From positions 1 to 15,724 of the forward strand of contig JAFZMA010000172.1 of assembly GCA_017551215.1 (NCBI GenBank): DNA of 15,724 nucleotides. Reading direction: 5' to 3'. Made by a program: the position numbers and the translations under genes. Below, piece after piece: positions 7,773 to 15,690 of this stretch (position 1 is its first letter; each line of letters opens with the position of its first letter). The notes under the pieces were generated by a model, which was not told the origin of the DNA, did no database searches, and worked only from the letters and a program-made list of their open reading frames with translations. This DNA comes from Bacteroidales bacterium. GTDB lineage: Bacteria > Bacteroidota > Bacteroidia > Bacteroidales > UBA932.

Positions 7773-9706
7773 GACATTTCAAGAAATCGTTTATTGGAGT
7801 GTTGGCCGCACCGCTGGCCGTTCTGCTTGCAATTGCCGCATCTGTGAGCTGCGCAAACACAAAGCAGGGGCCGATTGGTGGACCAAAGGACACCATTCCA
7901 CCTGTCATATTGGGCGTTACCCCTGATATGCCTATGCTGAATTTCCCTACGAACAAGGGAAAAATCTCCATAACTTTCAATGAATATGTCCAGCTGAAAA
8001 ACCAGTATCAGGAAATTGTCCTTTCTCCTCCTTCCAAGAAGAGACCTGTAGCCAAGATCAAGAAAAAGAGCGTGGTCATATCTTTTGACGATACCCTCAA
8101 GGCCAACCAGACATATTCTCTGGCTTTTGGGAACGCCATTTCAGACGTAAACGAAGGCAATCCGTTTAACGGTTATGTAATTGACTTTTCCACAGGAAGT
8201 TCCATAGACTCGCTTATTCTCAGCGGAACGGTAATGGACTACGCTACCCTGCTGCCGCTCAAGGGAGTTTACATAGCGCTGTACACAAATCCTACAGATT
8301 CCTGCGTAGTTAAGGATCTCCCCGATGCCGCCACCAGAAGCGATGACTGGGGATATTTCTGCCTTAGAGGACTCAAGGGAGTGCCGTATACAATCTATGC
8401 CTTTGAAGACAAGAACAACAACATGCTCTACGACCGTGGCGGAGAACTGGCCGGATTCTGCGATTCCACCATCACACCTACCGTTGTTGCACGCAAGGGA
8501 ATGCCTCAGATGATGATGATGGATATGAAGGATACTGTCGCCTGTCTGTCAAGACCAAGCCAGACAGATATATACCTTTTTAAGGAAAAGCTGGCCAGCC
8601 AGTTTATAGATGCTTCAGGAAGAATCTCTGAAAGAGAATGTTATGTAAAGTTCCACGCAGAGAATCCACAGATAGACACATTCAGGATAAAGGGGATTTT
8701 CGACGACCACATAATCCGCCAGTTCAATCCGGAAGGAGACTCTCTCTCTTTCTGGATTAACGATCCAAAGGCCACTCTGGATACACTGTTTTTAAGGATT
8801 AACTACATGAAGACAGATTCGACCGGAACCCTTAAACCTTACGGAGAAACCATAAAACTCGTAAAGCCGTTCGACAAGAGCAAACTCAAGGATTCTGAAA
8901 AGCAGGATCCGTCAAAGTCCGGACTTACAAACGATTACCTGAAGAATCTGGGAAAAACTGGAAAGAACGACCGTAACGACCCGTTCAACAACAATGACAA
9001 AGACCAGAAAACCCTTGAAAAGCCTAAAGATGTCAAACCTCAGCAGAGAAAGGATCTTCTGAAGATGGACGTGAAGGTAGACGGCAAAACAGTGGAAAAT
9101 ATGGGCATAGAAATCACATTCCCTTCTCCTCTAATAAAAACTGATTTCGACTCCATAATGTTCACAACCTCAACTCCGAGGAGAATAGTGTCCAATGTAC
9201 GTTTCCATACTGAAAGGGACTCCACCAACATACTGCGATACATCCTTAAGGCGGACGAACCGTACAAAACGGGTAATGACTACAAAATCCGTATACCGAT
9301 GGCTCTATTCAAGGACGTTAACGGATTTACAAACGATTCCCTTGTAAAGACATTCAATCTTCCTACGGACGACAAGCTCAGCTCCATTACGCTGGAAATC
9401 AGCGGAACTCAGGGCAAAAAATACATCGTTGAACTTGTTACCGAGAAAAGGGACCGCGTATTCCTGAGATATGAAATCTCTTCAGACGGAGAGCTCAAGT
9501 TCCCTTATCTTAGTGCCGGTGTTTATTCCTTCAGGATTACGGAGGATATCAACGGCAACGGCAAACTTGATATTGGAGACATAATCAAGAAGATACCTCC
9601 CGAGAAGGCAAGATTGCTGAAACTTCCTGATGGAAAAGCTATTATTAAACTCAAGGAACAGACAGACCTGACTCAGTCTGTCGATCTGCAAAAACTGTTC
9701 GAATAG
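7769..9706 (+). CDS. Ig-like (Big_5) domain lipoprotein, function unknown
   Basis: A predicted envelope lipoprotein of 645 residues, of a type recurrent in Bacteroidetes. Residues 1-27 form a basic plus hydrophobic signal ending in ASVSC, with C28 as the likely lipidated residue. The residues after it (ANTKQG) lack the acidic cluster associated with surface export in this phylum, so the protein probably faces the periplasm. GPIGGPKDTIPP (34-45) leads into a Big_5-type Ig fold (about 45-142). A prealbumin/carboxypeptidase-regulatory-like fold follows (about 150-245). Residues about 366-432 are a charged, Lys/Asp/Asn-rich linker, and a further beta-rich part completes the protein. Two Asp/Asn-rich loops, DKNNNMLYD (214-222) and DINGNGKLDIGD (593-604), resemble calcium-binding loops. 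Residues 248-251 are four methionines. The start overlaps the rel stop by 4 bp and the stop abuts the next ATG. No enzymatic motif was recognised; a structural or assembly role is only a guess. Confidence 0.85.
   Translation: MRHFKKSFIGVLAAPLAVLLAIAASVSCANTKQGPIGGPKDTIPPVILGVTPDMPMLNFPTNKGKISITFNEYVQLKNQYQEIVLSPPSKKRPVAKIKKKSVVISFDDTLKANQTYSLAFGNAISDVNEGNPFNGYVIDFSTGSSIDSLILSGTVMDYATLLPLKGVYIALYTNPTDSCVVKDLPDAATRSDDWGYFCLRGLKGVPYTIYAFEDKNNNMLYDRGGELAGFCDSTITPTVVARKGMPQMMMMDMKDTVACLSRPSQTDIYLFKEKLASQFIDASGRISERECYVKFHAENPQIDTFRIKGIFDDHIIRQFNPEGDSLSFWINDPKATLDTLFLRINYMKTDSTGTLKPYGETIKLVKPFDKSKLKDSEKQDPSKSGLTNDYLKNLGKTGKNDRNDPFNNNDKDQKTLEKPKDVKPQQRKDLLKMDVKVDGKTVENMGIEITFPSPLIKTDFDSIMFTTSTPRRIVSNVRFHTERDSTNILRYILKADEPYKTGNDYKIRIPMALFKDVNGFTNDSLVKTFNLPTDDKLSSITLEISGTQGKKYIVELVTEKRDRVFLRYEISSDGELKFPYLSAGVYSFRITEDINGNGKLDIGDIIKKIPPEKARLLKLPDGKAIIKLKEQTDLTQSVDLQKLFE
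8510..8521 (+). repeat. Short (ATG)4 trinucleotide run inside the lipoprotein gene
   Basis: Four consecutive ATG codons encode residues 248-251 (MMMM) of the Ig-like lipoprotein, at the end of its second domain. The run is in frame, so slippage would add or remove methionines without a frameshift. Confidence 0.7.
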
Positions 9707-10489
9707 ATGAAAAGGATTTTCATAGCCATACTGATGTGTTTGGGAACCGTTCAGGGATTCTCTCAGATAATTGATACCGTGGATATTATGAAGGAATTTG
9801 ATGAATTTTCCTTCAGAGACGCAAAGGTTACAGGGCAAGTTAAGGACTCCACCCGCCTGAGAGAACATCTGCTTGGTTTCAAATGGGGAATGAGCATTAA
9901 CAGCATGACCGTAAGCGTGGACTTTGACAAGAAGCCTGTAACCTCACCGATGAACTTTGGCGTTTACTACACCTATTACCATTCTTTGTGGAATTCCATT
10001 TCCCTGTTCGGTATAGAAACCGGTCTGCAGATGAACGAGGAAGGCTATAAGACGCTGATACTGGATGAGAACGACAAAGTGGTCCAGGAAGGCAAGGAGA
10101 GCTTCCGCAGTCTCACCGTTCCGTTTGTTTCCCAGTTCAGGATAGACTTCTGGAAAATGAGGCTTCTGGCTAATGCGGGAGCTTTCATATCCCACAAGCA
10201 GTCTGCAAGTTTCTCCGGACTGTTGCCGGAAAGCGTAACTTCCACATACAAGAAATGGGGTTATGGCTTTGTCGTCGGGGGCGGTCTGGCATACGTTTTC
10301 AGGCCGTTTGAACTTCATGTGGAAGCCAACTACAAATACAATCTGAGTAACCTTTACGACAAAACAGCATTCTATGGAGACCAGTATTGGATTTCCACCC
10401 ATACCAGCCAGATTATCATATCGGCAGGCCTGTTTTACAGAATCGGAGGAAGTTCATACAAGAACCCTGCAAACGCACCCAAGAGATGA
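9707..10489 (+). CDS. Outer-membrane beta-barrel protein, PorT-like
   Basis: A predicted 260-residue secreted protein. Residues 1-20 form a clear Sec signal peptide (Lys-Arg, hydrophobic core, then GFSQ with cleavage probably after the Ser or Gln). The rest shows alternating hydrophobic/polar strands rich in Gly, Tyr and Phe: FKWGMSINSMTVSVDF (58-73), FGVYYTYYHSLWNSISLFGIETG (84-106, described by position), RSLTVPFVSQFRIDF (134-148), RLLANAGAFISHK (152-164), YGFVVGGGLAYVF (186-198) and IIISAGLFYRIG (236-247). This fits the small PorT/OMP beta-barrel family of Bacteroidetes; the match is by pattern, not by a diagnostic residue. Unlike most barrels it ends in a hydrophilic tail (about 248-260) rather than a terminal aromatic. 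The ATG directly follows the lipoprotein stop, and its own stop overlaps the ispG start, so lipoprotein and barrel may work together in the envelope. The substrate or cargo is unknown. Confidence 0.72.
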   Translation: MKRIFIAILMCLGTVQGFSQIIDTVDIMKEFDEFSFRDAKVTGQVKDSTRLREHLLGFKWGMSINSMTVSVDFDKKPVTSPMNFGVYYTYYHSLWNSISLFGIETGLQMNEEGYKTLILDENDKVVQEGKESFRSLTVPFVSQFRIDFWKMRLLANAGAFISHKQSASFSGLLPESVTSTYKKWGYGFVVGGGLAYVFRPFELHVEANYKYNLSNLYDKTAFYGDQYWISTHTSQIIISAGLFYRIGGSSYKNPANAPKR

Positions 10490-11814
10490 AAAGGATTAAA
10501 GCAAGAGTAGCAGACCTGGTTATAGGCGGAGGTGCCCCTATCGCAGTCCAGACCATGTGCAACACACATACCCAGGATGTTGAAAAAAGCGTGGCTCAAT
10601 GCCTTGAAATGGCAGAGGCGGGAGCAAAGATGATAAGGCTTACCACCCAGGGTTTCAAGGAAGTGGAAGCCCTTGCCAGAATCAAGGATATTTTAAGAAA
10701 CCAGGGAGTTAAAACCCCTCTTGTCGCCGATGTACATTTCAACTCTGAGGTGGCTATTGCTGCAGCCCAGGTGGCAGACAAGGTCAGAATCAATCCGGGA
10801 AACTTCTCCCAGGTGCATAAAGATGCCCAGAGCCAGTTCTCGCGCTTCATAGAGGTGTGCAGAAAATACGGTACAGCTGTGAGAATCGGGCTTAACCACG
10901 GCTCTCTGGGAGAGGAAATAGTATCGCGATGGGGAAATACTCCGGAAGGCATGAAACAGGCTGCCATGCAGTGGCTTGCGATGTGCATAGATGAGAATTT
11001 CGACAATGTTGTGGTTTCTCTCAAGGCCAGCAACACTATAGTGATGAGCCAGGCTTACCTGCTGCTTTTCAATGCGATGAAAGAAAGCGGCACCGTGTTC
11101 CCGGTTCATCTCGGAGTCACCGAAGCCGGAAATGCGGACCAGGGCAGGATCAAATCTGCCATTGGAATCGGAGCGCTGCTCGACAAAGGCATCGGCGACA
11201 CTATAAGAGTTTCCCTGACAGAAAATCCTGTTAACGAAATACCGGCCGGTCAGGAGATTGCCTCCTTCTTTGAGAGCGGAACCCAGATTGATCTCAAGAG
11301 AATTGTTCTGGAGCAGAATAGCCGTACTCCAGAGCTTCCGTTCTCCGCTTTCGAGTGCGGACAAGACAACTGGAACCGATTCATTATCAGAGCGGCGTCA
11401 CTGTTCGGCGTCATGCTTCTGGAAAACAGGATAGATGATTTCACCATTACGGGCTCACCTTATCCGGATGCCCGGATGCAGTCTCTCAAGGAGAATATTC
11501 TCCAGGGAGCGCGCCGCGTCTTCTACCATCCGGAATACATCGCCTGCCCTGGTTGCGGAAGGACCCAGTACAACCTGGAGGAAACCTTCAACAGGGTCAA
11601 GGAAAAGACCTCCCATCTCAAGGGAGTGAGAATCGCCGTAATGGGCTGCATTGTTAACGGACCTGGAGAAATGGCTGATGCGGACTACGGCTATGTGGGC
11701 CAGGGAGGCGGACTCGTGACCATCTACAAAGGCAAGAATCCAGTCCTGAAATCAGTCCCGGATTCTGAAGCCATTGATCTGTTGCTCAAGATAATAGAGG
11801 AAGACAAGAAGTAA
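10486..11814 (+). CDS. ispG: 4-hydroxy-3-methylbut-2-enyl diphosphate synthase (IspG/GcpE), short-insert form
   Basis: Converts methylerythritol cyclodiphosphate to HMBPP in the MEP isoprenoid pathway, using a [4Fe-4S] cluster. I chose the ATG at 10486, giving 442 residues. IspG homology begins there (GGGAPIAVQTMCNT), and the upstream in-frame ATG at 10387 would translate the barrel gene out of frame. The TIM barrel covers about 1-260, with LTTQG (52-56), DVHFN (82-86), RINPGNF (101-107), LNHGSL (136-141), LGVTEAG (209-215) and GIGDTIRVSL (235-244). The C-terminal cluster domain has C354, C357 (CPGCGRT), C388 and E395 (MGCIVNGPGE). Between them, about 262-350, lie only about 90 residues. Bacteroidetes enzymes usually carry an extra domain of well over 200 residues here, and two-domain enzymes carry almost none. 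The reading frame is uninterrupted and catalytic residues are intact, so it should be active. The start overlaps the upstream stop by 4 bp. Confidence 0.97.
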   Translation: MKRIKARVADLVIGGGAPIAVQTMCNTHTQDVEKSVAQCLEMAEAGAKMIRLTTQGFKEVEALARIKDILRNQGVKTPLVADVHFNSEVAIAAAQVADKVRINPGNFSQVHKDAQSQFSRFIEVCRKYGTAVRIGLNHGSLGEEIVSRWGNTPEGMKQAAMQWLAMCIDENFDNVVVSLKASNTIVMSQAYLLLFNAMKESGTVFPVHLGVTEAGNADQGRIKSAIGIGALLDKGIGDTIRVSLTENPVNEIPAGQEIASFFESGTQIDLKRIVLEQNSRTPELPFSAFECGQDNWNRFIIRAASLFGVMLLENRIDDFTITGSPYPDARMQSLKENILQGARRVFYHPEYIACPGCGRTQYNLEETFNRVKEKTSHLKGVRIAVMGCIVNGPGEMADADYGYVGQGGGLVTIYKGKNPVLKSVPDSEAIDLLLKIIEEDKK

Positions 11815-11819
11815 AACTA
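11812..11819. other. Tail-to-tail junction of two convergent operons with 2-bp spacing
   Basis: The ispG TAA (11812-11814) and the TAG of the minus-strand DUF3857 gene (complement of 11817-11819) are separated by only two A residues. No stem-loop plus T-run terminator is visible for either direction near the junction; only a 3-bp AGT/ACT stem occurs. Each transcript must therefore end inside the opposing gene or be ended by another mechanism. Confidence 0.8.
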
Positions 11820-13694
11820 CTGCTTGCGTCTGAACACTAGCTTTGAGGTGCACAAGCTGTTGAACTTGCGCGCAGCTGTCCTGTATTCCGCATAATCTTC
11901 CTTAGGATAGCGTCCGGCTTTGAATACGGTTTTAAGCACTACAATCACCTTGCTCCCCTCTGTTTTTACCGTAGAAGAGAAACTGGCAAACTTGCATTCC
12001 ATATTAACAGGCTTTGGAAGCCCTTCCGGCTCGTAAGTGACCGGAACGTTTATCTCTACAGAATCCAGATAGACAGAACCACTTTCTATGTAGATATCGT
12101 TCTTGCGTGTTCCTCTCTGCCACTCCACTTGACTGCGGAGCGGAGTAAGCGGTATGAACAGGCGGTCTCCGTTAGACTCTGCATAGTTGCGGCATTCCAC
12201 GGAATAATCAGTTACCATTTCCGGAACATACTCTCTTCCTTTCAGCGGATAATCCTGGAAATTGTCCTTTATCTGGTTGATTTTAGGGTTATTGCTGGTA
12301 ACCGCTATGTTCTTTGCAACTCTTTCAGACTTCTCCTTGTCATCCATTCTATAGAGTCTCAATCTGGACTCCACAAAATCCAGACAGGCCCTCTGCCTGA
12401 CATTTACGGTTGCGTCTCCGGTAGAAGCCACAAACAGGCGGACCTTGTTCTCCAGACGGGAAAGACTATCCGGGTATCTCGGACAACGGATGAAATCTCC
12501 GCCGTCTTTCTTTACCAGCAGAACCTGATGTCCCGCCACATCTTCGTGCCTGTAACCAAGTGGCACAGAAGGATTTGTACACTCCACCCAAAGAGTATCC
12601 CCTTGCATGGCCCCACCATCTTTGAGAGGAACTGCCAGCATTGCGTGGTTCATGCTCCCGACAGAACAGTAACCCTTGTCCAAATCCGCACGGTTGGTGT
12701 TGAGAATGAAGTAATCAGACTCAACCCCCACAACCTCCAGCATGGCCTTCATATAGTTGGAAAGGGCTTTACAGTCTCCGAATCCGGTTTTTGCCACTGT
12801 AGATGCCGGGAACGGCTTGTATCCGCCTATTCCCAGCTGAATGCTCACATATCTGGTAGTATTCCTCAGATGGTCATACAGAACCTTTACCTTCTCGTAG
12901 GTATTGGCACATCCGGAAGTCATTTCAAGAATCTTTGCCTTGTCCTGCTCAGAAAGATCCCAGGTGTCTTTCTGCAAATCATACAGCCATAATCCTATGT
13001 CCTTCCAGCTGCCCTGCTGGCCCTCTACCTTTGAAAACATGAAATTTACTGGAGAGGCACTCACATTGGGCACAATCTCCTTGATTGGAGGCATTGTGCT
13101 CTCATCTTCAAAGCCCTGATAATCAGTAAAACGCCAGATATACCTCTCTTTGAAATCTTCTTTTGCAACCTCCGGCTCAACTGTACTGCTGTACTGTATT
13201 TTTGTCCCCGATGGAACCTCAATGGCATACTCTCCTTTCTCCAGCCTGACATCCTCTGCCATCACCGGGAAATAAGTCGGAAACGCCGGAACTCCCCTCT
13301 TGTATGAAATTGTATATTCATACTCAACGATATAGGGAATCGGAGCCAGAGGGCGGTAAAAATATACAAACGAATCGTCTGCAAGCTCACGCGCCAAAGC
13401 CCTGGATTCCAGATCCTGACGGTGCAGTTTTTTAATCACCTTTCCGGCAGAGTTTGTTATTGTCGCCGAGAAAGAAGAGAGAGACCTGTCACTATCCGTA
13501 AAGATAGTTATCAGGCCCGCTGATGATGCAGATTCCTTGTTTATCCGGATTTTGCTGTAGACAGTATAGGTTCCGGAAGAGACATCTCTCATCTTGAAAC
13601 TCTCCCGGCTTTCCAGAATGTCTGCAGCGCTGTCCTGCCCAGAGCTTACGACAGGAAAAAGAGCCAGAGACAGGACAATCAAAAAACGTTTCAT
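11817..13694 (-). CDS. Secreted DUF3857 / transglutaminase-like protein with retained Cys-His
   Basis: A predicted exported protein of 625 residues, function unknown. Residues 1-19 are a Sec signal peptide (MKRF, hydrophobic core, VVSSG). A DUF3857-like beta domain follows (about 30-220), including YRPLAPIPYIVEYEYTISY (113-131). A transglutaminase-like domain covers about 265-400. Its likely catalytic Cys is C308 in GFGDCKALSNYM, and the likely His is H350 in MNHAMLAV. The third-residue region reads WVECTNPSVPLGY (369-381), so E371 stands where many family members have Asp. A beta-rich C-terminal domain (about 415-615, DUF3858-like) ends in SKLVFRRKQ. The fold suggests a peptidase or cross-linking activity in the periplasm or at the cell surface, but no substrate is known. 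The start overlaps the stop of the upstream paralogue by 4 bp (ATGA at 13694-13691), indicating cotranslation. Confidence 0.85.
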   Translation of the reverse strand: MKRFLIVLSLALFPVVSSGQDSAADILESRESFKMRDVSSGTYTVYSKIRINKESASSAGLITIFTDSDRSLSSFSATITNSAGKVIKKLHRQDLESRALARELADDSFVYFYRPLAPIPYIVEYEYTISYKRGVPAFPTYFPVMAEDVRLEKGEYAIEVPSGTKIQYSSTVEPEVAKEDFKERYIWRFTDYQGFEDESTMPPIKEIVPNVSASPVNFMFSKVEGQQGSWKDIGLWLYDLQKDTWDLSEQDKAKILEMTSGCANTYEKVKVLYDHLRNTTRYVSIQLGIGGYKPFPASTVAKTGFGDCKALSNYMKAMLEVVGVESDYFILNTNRADLDKGYCSVGSMNHAMLAVPLKDGGAMQGDTLWVECTNPSVPLGYRHEDVAGHQVLLVKKDGGDFIRCPRYPDSLSRLENKVRLFVASTGDATVNVRQRACLDFVESRLRLYRMDDKEKSERVAKNIAVTSNNPKINQIKDNFQDYPLKGREYVPEMVTDYSVECRNYAESNGDRLFIPLTPLRSQVEWQRGTRKNDIYIESGSVYLDSVEINVPVTYEPEGLPKPVNMECKFASFSSTVKTEGSKVIVVLKTVFKAGRYPKEDYAEYRTAARKFNSLCTSKLVFRRKQ

Positions 13695-15682
13695 TTTCTC
13701 TTCAACACTATAGTTTCCTTTTCTGTCTTTACCATCTGCTGCCAGAATCTCCTGTAATCCAGATAATCCTTAGGATCCACATACAGAGCCTTGTCGTTGA
13801 CTGTATAGGTAACGTCTACGCTCTTTCCGTCTTCTGATAGCTTGTATGACACGTTTGCCGTAAAATCGTTTCTTAGCGTACCAAATGTTGCCGATGCAGG
13901 GAGCTGATCCACAACATAACCTTCTGGCAACGCAAGATGCATCTTGTAGACTGTGGTAGAAAGCCTGTCTATATCAATAGGAACTGTTCTCTTTTCAGAT
14001 TTGAAATAGCGGTCCTGATGAAGGCTCTCTATTATTGGCTTTACATAAACCAAATCTCCGGATGTCTGCATCTGCTGCTCCAGTTCAACGTTTACGGTAC
14101 ACTCACCGGAATAATCTTTTGCCTTGGTAGGAGAAACACTAATAACTGTATAGGAATTACCGCCTTCCAGCTGAGAGTAAAGCTCTTCTTCCTTTTCAAA
14201 GGAGTTGAGGAGGCGCTTGATGAGATATGACTGGCTGTTATATGCCTTTAGGGTCATTTTGGCGTTCATCATGCCGTCCTGGTCTAAGGTGGCGTCTACG
14301 TTGAACTCCATCCTGTTTTCGGCAAGATTGGTCAGATTTGTCCATGAAGATCTCTGTCCCTTGGCAATCACCCTTGCCTTAGAAACCAGGTAACTGTCTG
14401 GCAGAACGTTAAGATAAGCCTCGTCTAGGGCGGCATCTAAATAAACAGACTGGCCATCTTTGGAAACCACTTTCAGGATATATGTGTCAAATGCATCTGA
14501 AGACACGTGGAATTCGGAGAAAATTCCGCTTGAACGGAGTTTGATCAAAATCGGATAAACCTTATAGCCGGCATATATCAGAGCGCTTCCCACAAGTGCG
14601 TTAATATCAGCATTGTCTCCCGTAGCGTCCTTCAGCACGGAAGAATTGCTGTTAGGTATCAGCCTAACGTTCTTGTTCCATTTTACCTTGCTGCAGACAA
14701 GATTGCGGATTTCACAGACCTTCTCCTCGAATGACTTGCCAGACTGGACTATAGGGTCCACTTCCTTTTTGAACTTGCATGAGGAATTCAATTCTGTCCA
14801 CAGAGGAGAACTGTATAGCTGTTCATCTATGTCCTCCCACTTTGTAGTGTAATTCTTAGGCAACTGGTTAGGAAACTGTATACTCCTCAGTTCGTACTCC
14901 ACTGCACTGAAGAACTGGTCTAGACAAAACAAATGGCTCTCTGCCTTCAAAGCCGGAACATTAACAGCCTTGTAGTTTTCTACCAGAAGATTATAGTCGT
15001 ATGTCTGGCCTCCTCCAAGCGCTATGGACTTTGTCTCATAGGTGATGTTATGGGTATAATACTTAGCTCCTCTAGGAGTAACGTTGAACTTTAGGAATTC
15101 AGGAATCAGAATAGTGGCTTCCTTGCAGTTTACCGGATATTTTCCCTGGAATTCAATTTCACCTATATTCCAGTATTGCTTGTTCTTACGGACGTACGTC
15201 ACTTCTATGACAGAACCCACCTTTACGTTCTGGGCTGTAAAAGCCAGTTTCCTCACACTTTCAGAATACTTGGTGTCGAACATGAATTCTTTACCCATCT
15301 TTGTCTTGACGACCTTTCCGTTCTCCCAGTTATATGTAAAGACTTTAACATCGTAGATTTTCTCGCTCATATTTCCATCTGTCCTGTAAAGCATCTGGAA
15401 ATCAGCCAGCCCCTTGGCAGACTCCTTGAGGATCTTAAGCCTGAGCCTGTGGGTTTTCTCAACGATGAACTCCCCTTGAGGAGCCAGATAGGTAGATATC
15501 CTTAAACCACTGTAGATTACAACTGCATCGGCTGAAGTGTCCAGCGCGTAAGAGGTCATTTTTACCTCATCCTCAGATACCGCATCAAACTTAGGGTTGA
15601 ATTTGATGGTCTGGGAATGGGAAACAGAACATAAAGATGTCATTAAAACACCCAGAATTGAAAGGAAAACAAAACGTTTCAT
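13691..15682 (-). CDS. Secreted DUF3857-type protein with degenerate transglutaminase site
   Basis: A predicted exported protein of 663 residues. Residues 1-23 form a signal peptide (MKRFVFLSILGVLM, then SVSHSQ). A DUF3857-type domain covers about 40-250, with LRLKILKESAKG (80-91) and VGSVIEVTYV (155-164). A transglutaminase-like helical region covers about 318-430, and a beta-rich C-terminal domain about 455-650. At the position of the catalytic GDC motif the sequence is GDNADINAL (355-363), with N357 replacing Cys. The usual N-H pair reads FDTYILKV (398-405), so the His is also missing. The family segment YLDAALDEAYLNVLPD (414-429) is preserved, arguing for a folded but non-catalytic module. 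The C-terminal region YVDPKDYLDYRR...ETIVLKRK resembles that of the downstream 625-residue protein. It lies 8 bp after the stop of a third family member and overlaps the next gene by 4 bp. It may bind or assist its active neighbour; that is inference. Confidence 0.82.
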   Translation of the reverse strand: MKRFVFLSILGVLMTSLCSVSHSQTIKFNPKFDAVSEDEVKMTSYALDTSADAVVIYSGLRISTYLAPQGEFIVEKTHRLRLKILKESAKGLADFQMLYRTDGNMSEKIYDVKVFTYNWENGKVVKTKMGKEFMFDTKYSESVRKLAFTAQNVKVGSVIEVTYVRKNKQYWNIGEIEFQGKYPVNCKEATILIPEFLKFNVTPRGAKYYTHNITYETKSIALGGGQTYDYNLLVENYKAVNVPALKAESHLFCLDQFFSAVEYELRSIQFPNQLPKNYTTKWEDIDEQLYSSPLWTELNSSCKFKKEVDPIVQSGKSFEEKVCEIRNLVCSKVKWNKNVRLIPNSNSSVLKDATGDNADINALVGSALIYAGYKVYPILIKLRSSGIFSEFHVSSDAFDTYILKVVSKDGQSVYLDAALDEAYLNVLPDSYLVSKARVIAKGQRSSWTNLTNLAENRMEFNVDATLDQDGMMNAKMTLKAYNSQSYLIKRLLNSFEKEEELYSQLEGGNSYTVISVSPTKAKDYSGECTVNVELEQQMQTSGDLVYVKPIIESLHQDRYFKSEKRTVPIDIDRLSTTVYKMHLALPEGYVVDQLPASATFGTLRNDFTANVSYKLSEDGKSVDVTYTVNDKALYVDPKDYLDYRRFWQQMVKTEKETIVLKRK

Positions 15683-15690
15683 ATCGTTAT

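Noticed and set aside
10387..10485. N-terminal extension of ispG starting at the upstream in-frame ATG (33 extra residues)
   Set aside because: The extension overlaps the barrel gene out of frame, shows no similarity to IspG N-termini, and the ATG at 10486 gives both the expected IspG start and a standard ATGA overlap.
12129..12992. 287-codon open frame on the plus strand inside the 625-residue DUF3857 gene
   Set aside because: Antisense to a well-supported secreted protein; no signal peptide, domain or promoter was seen, and composition is His/Arg/Ile-rich as expected for a shadow frame.
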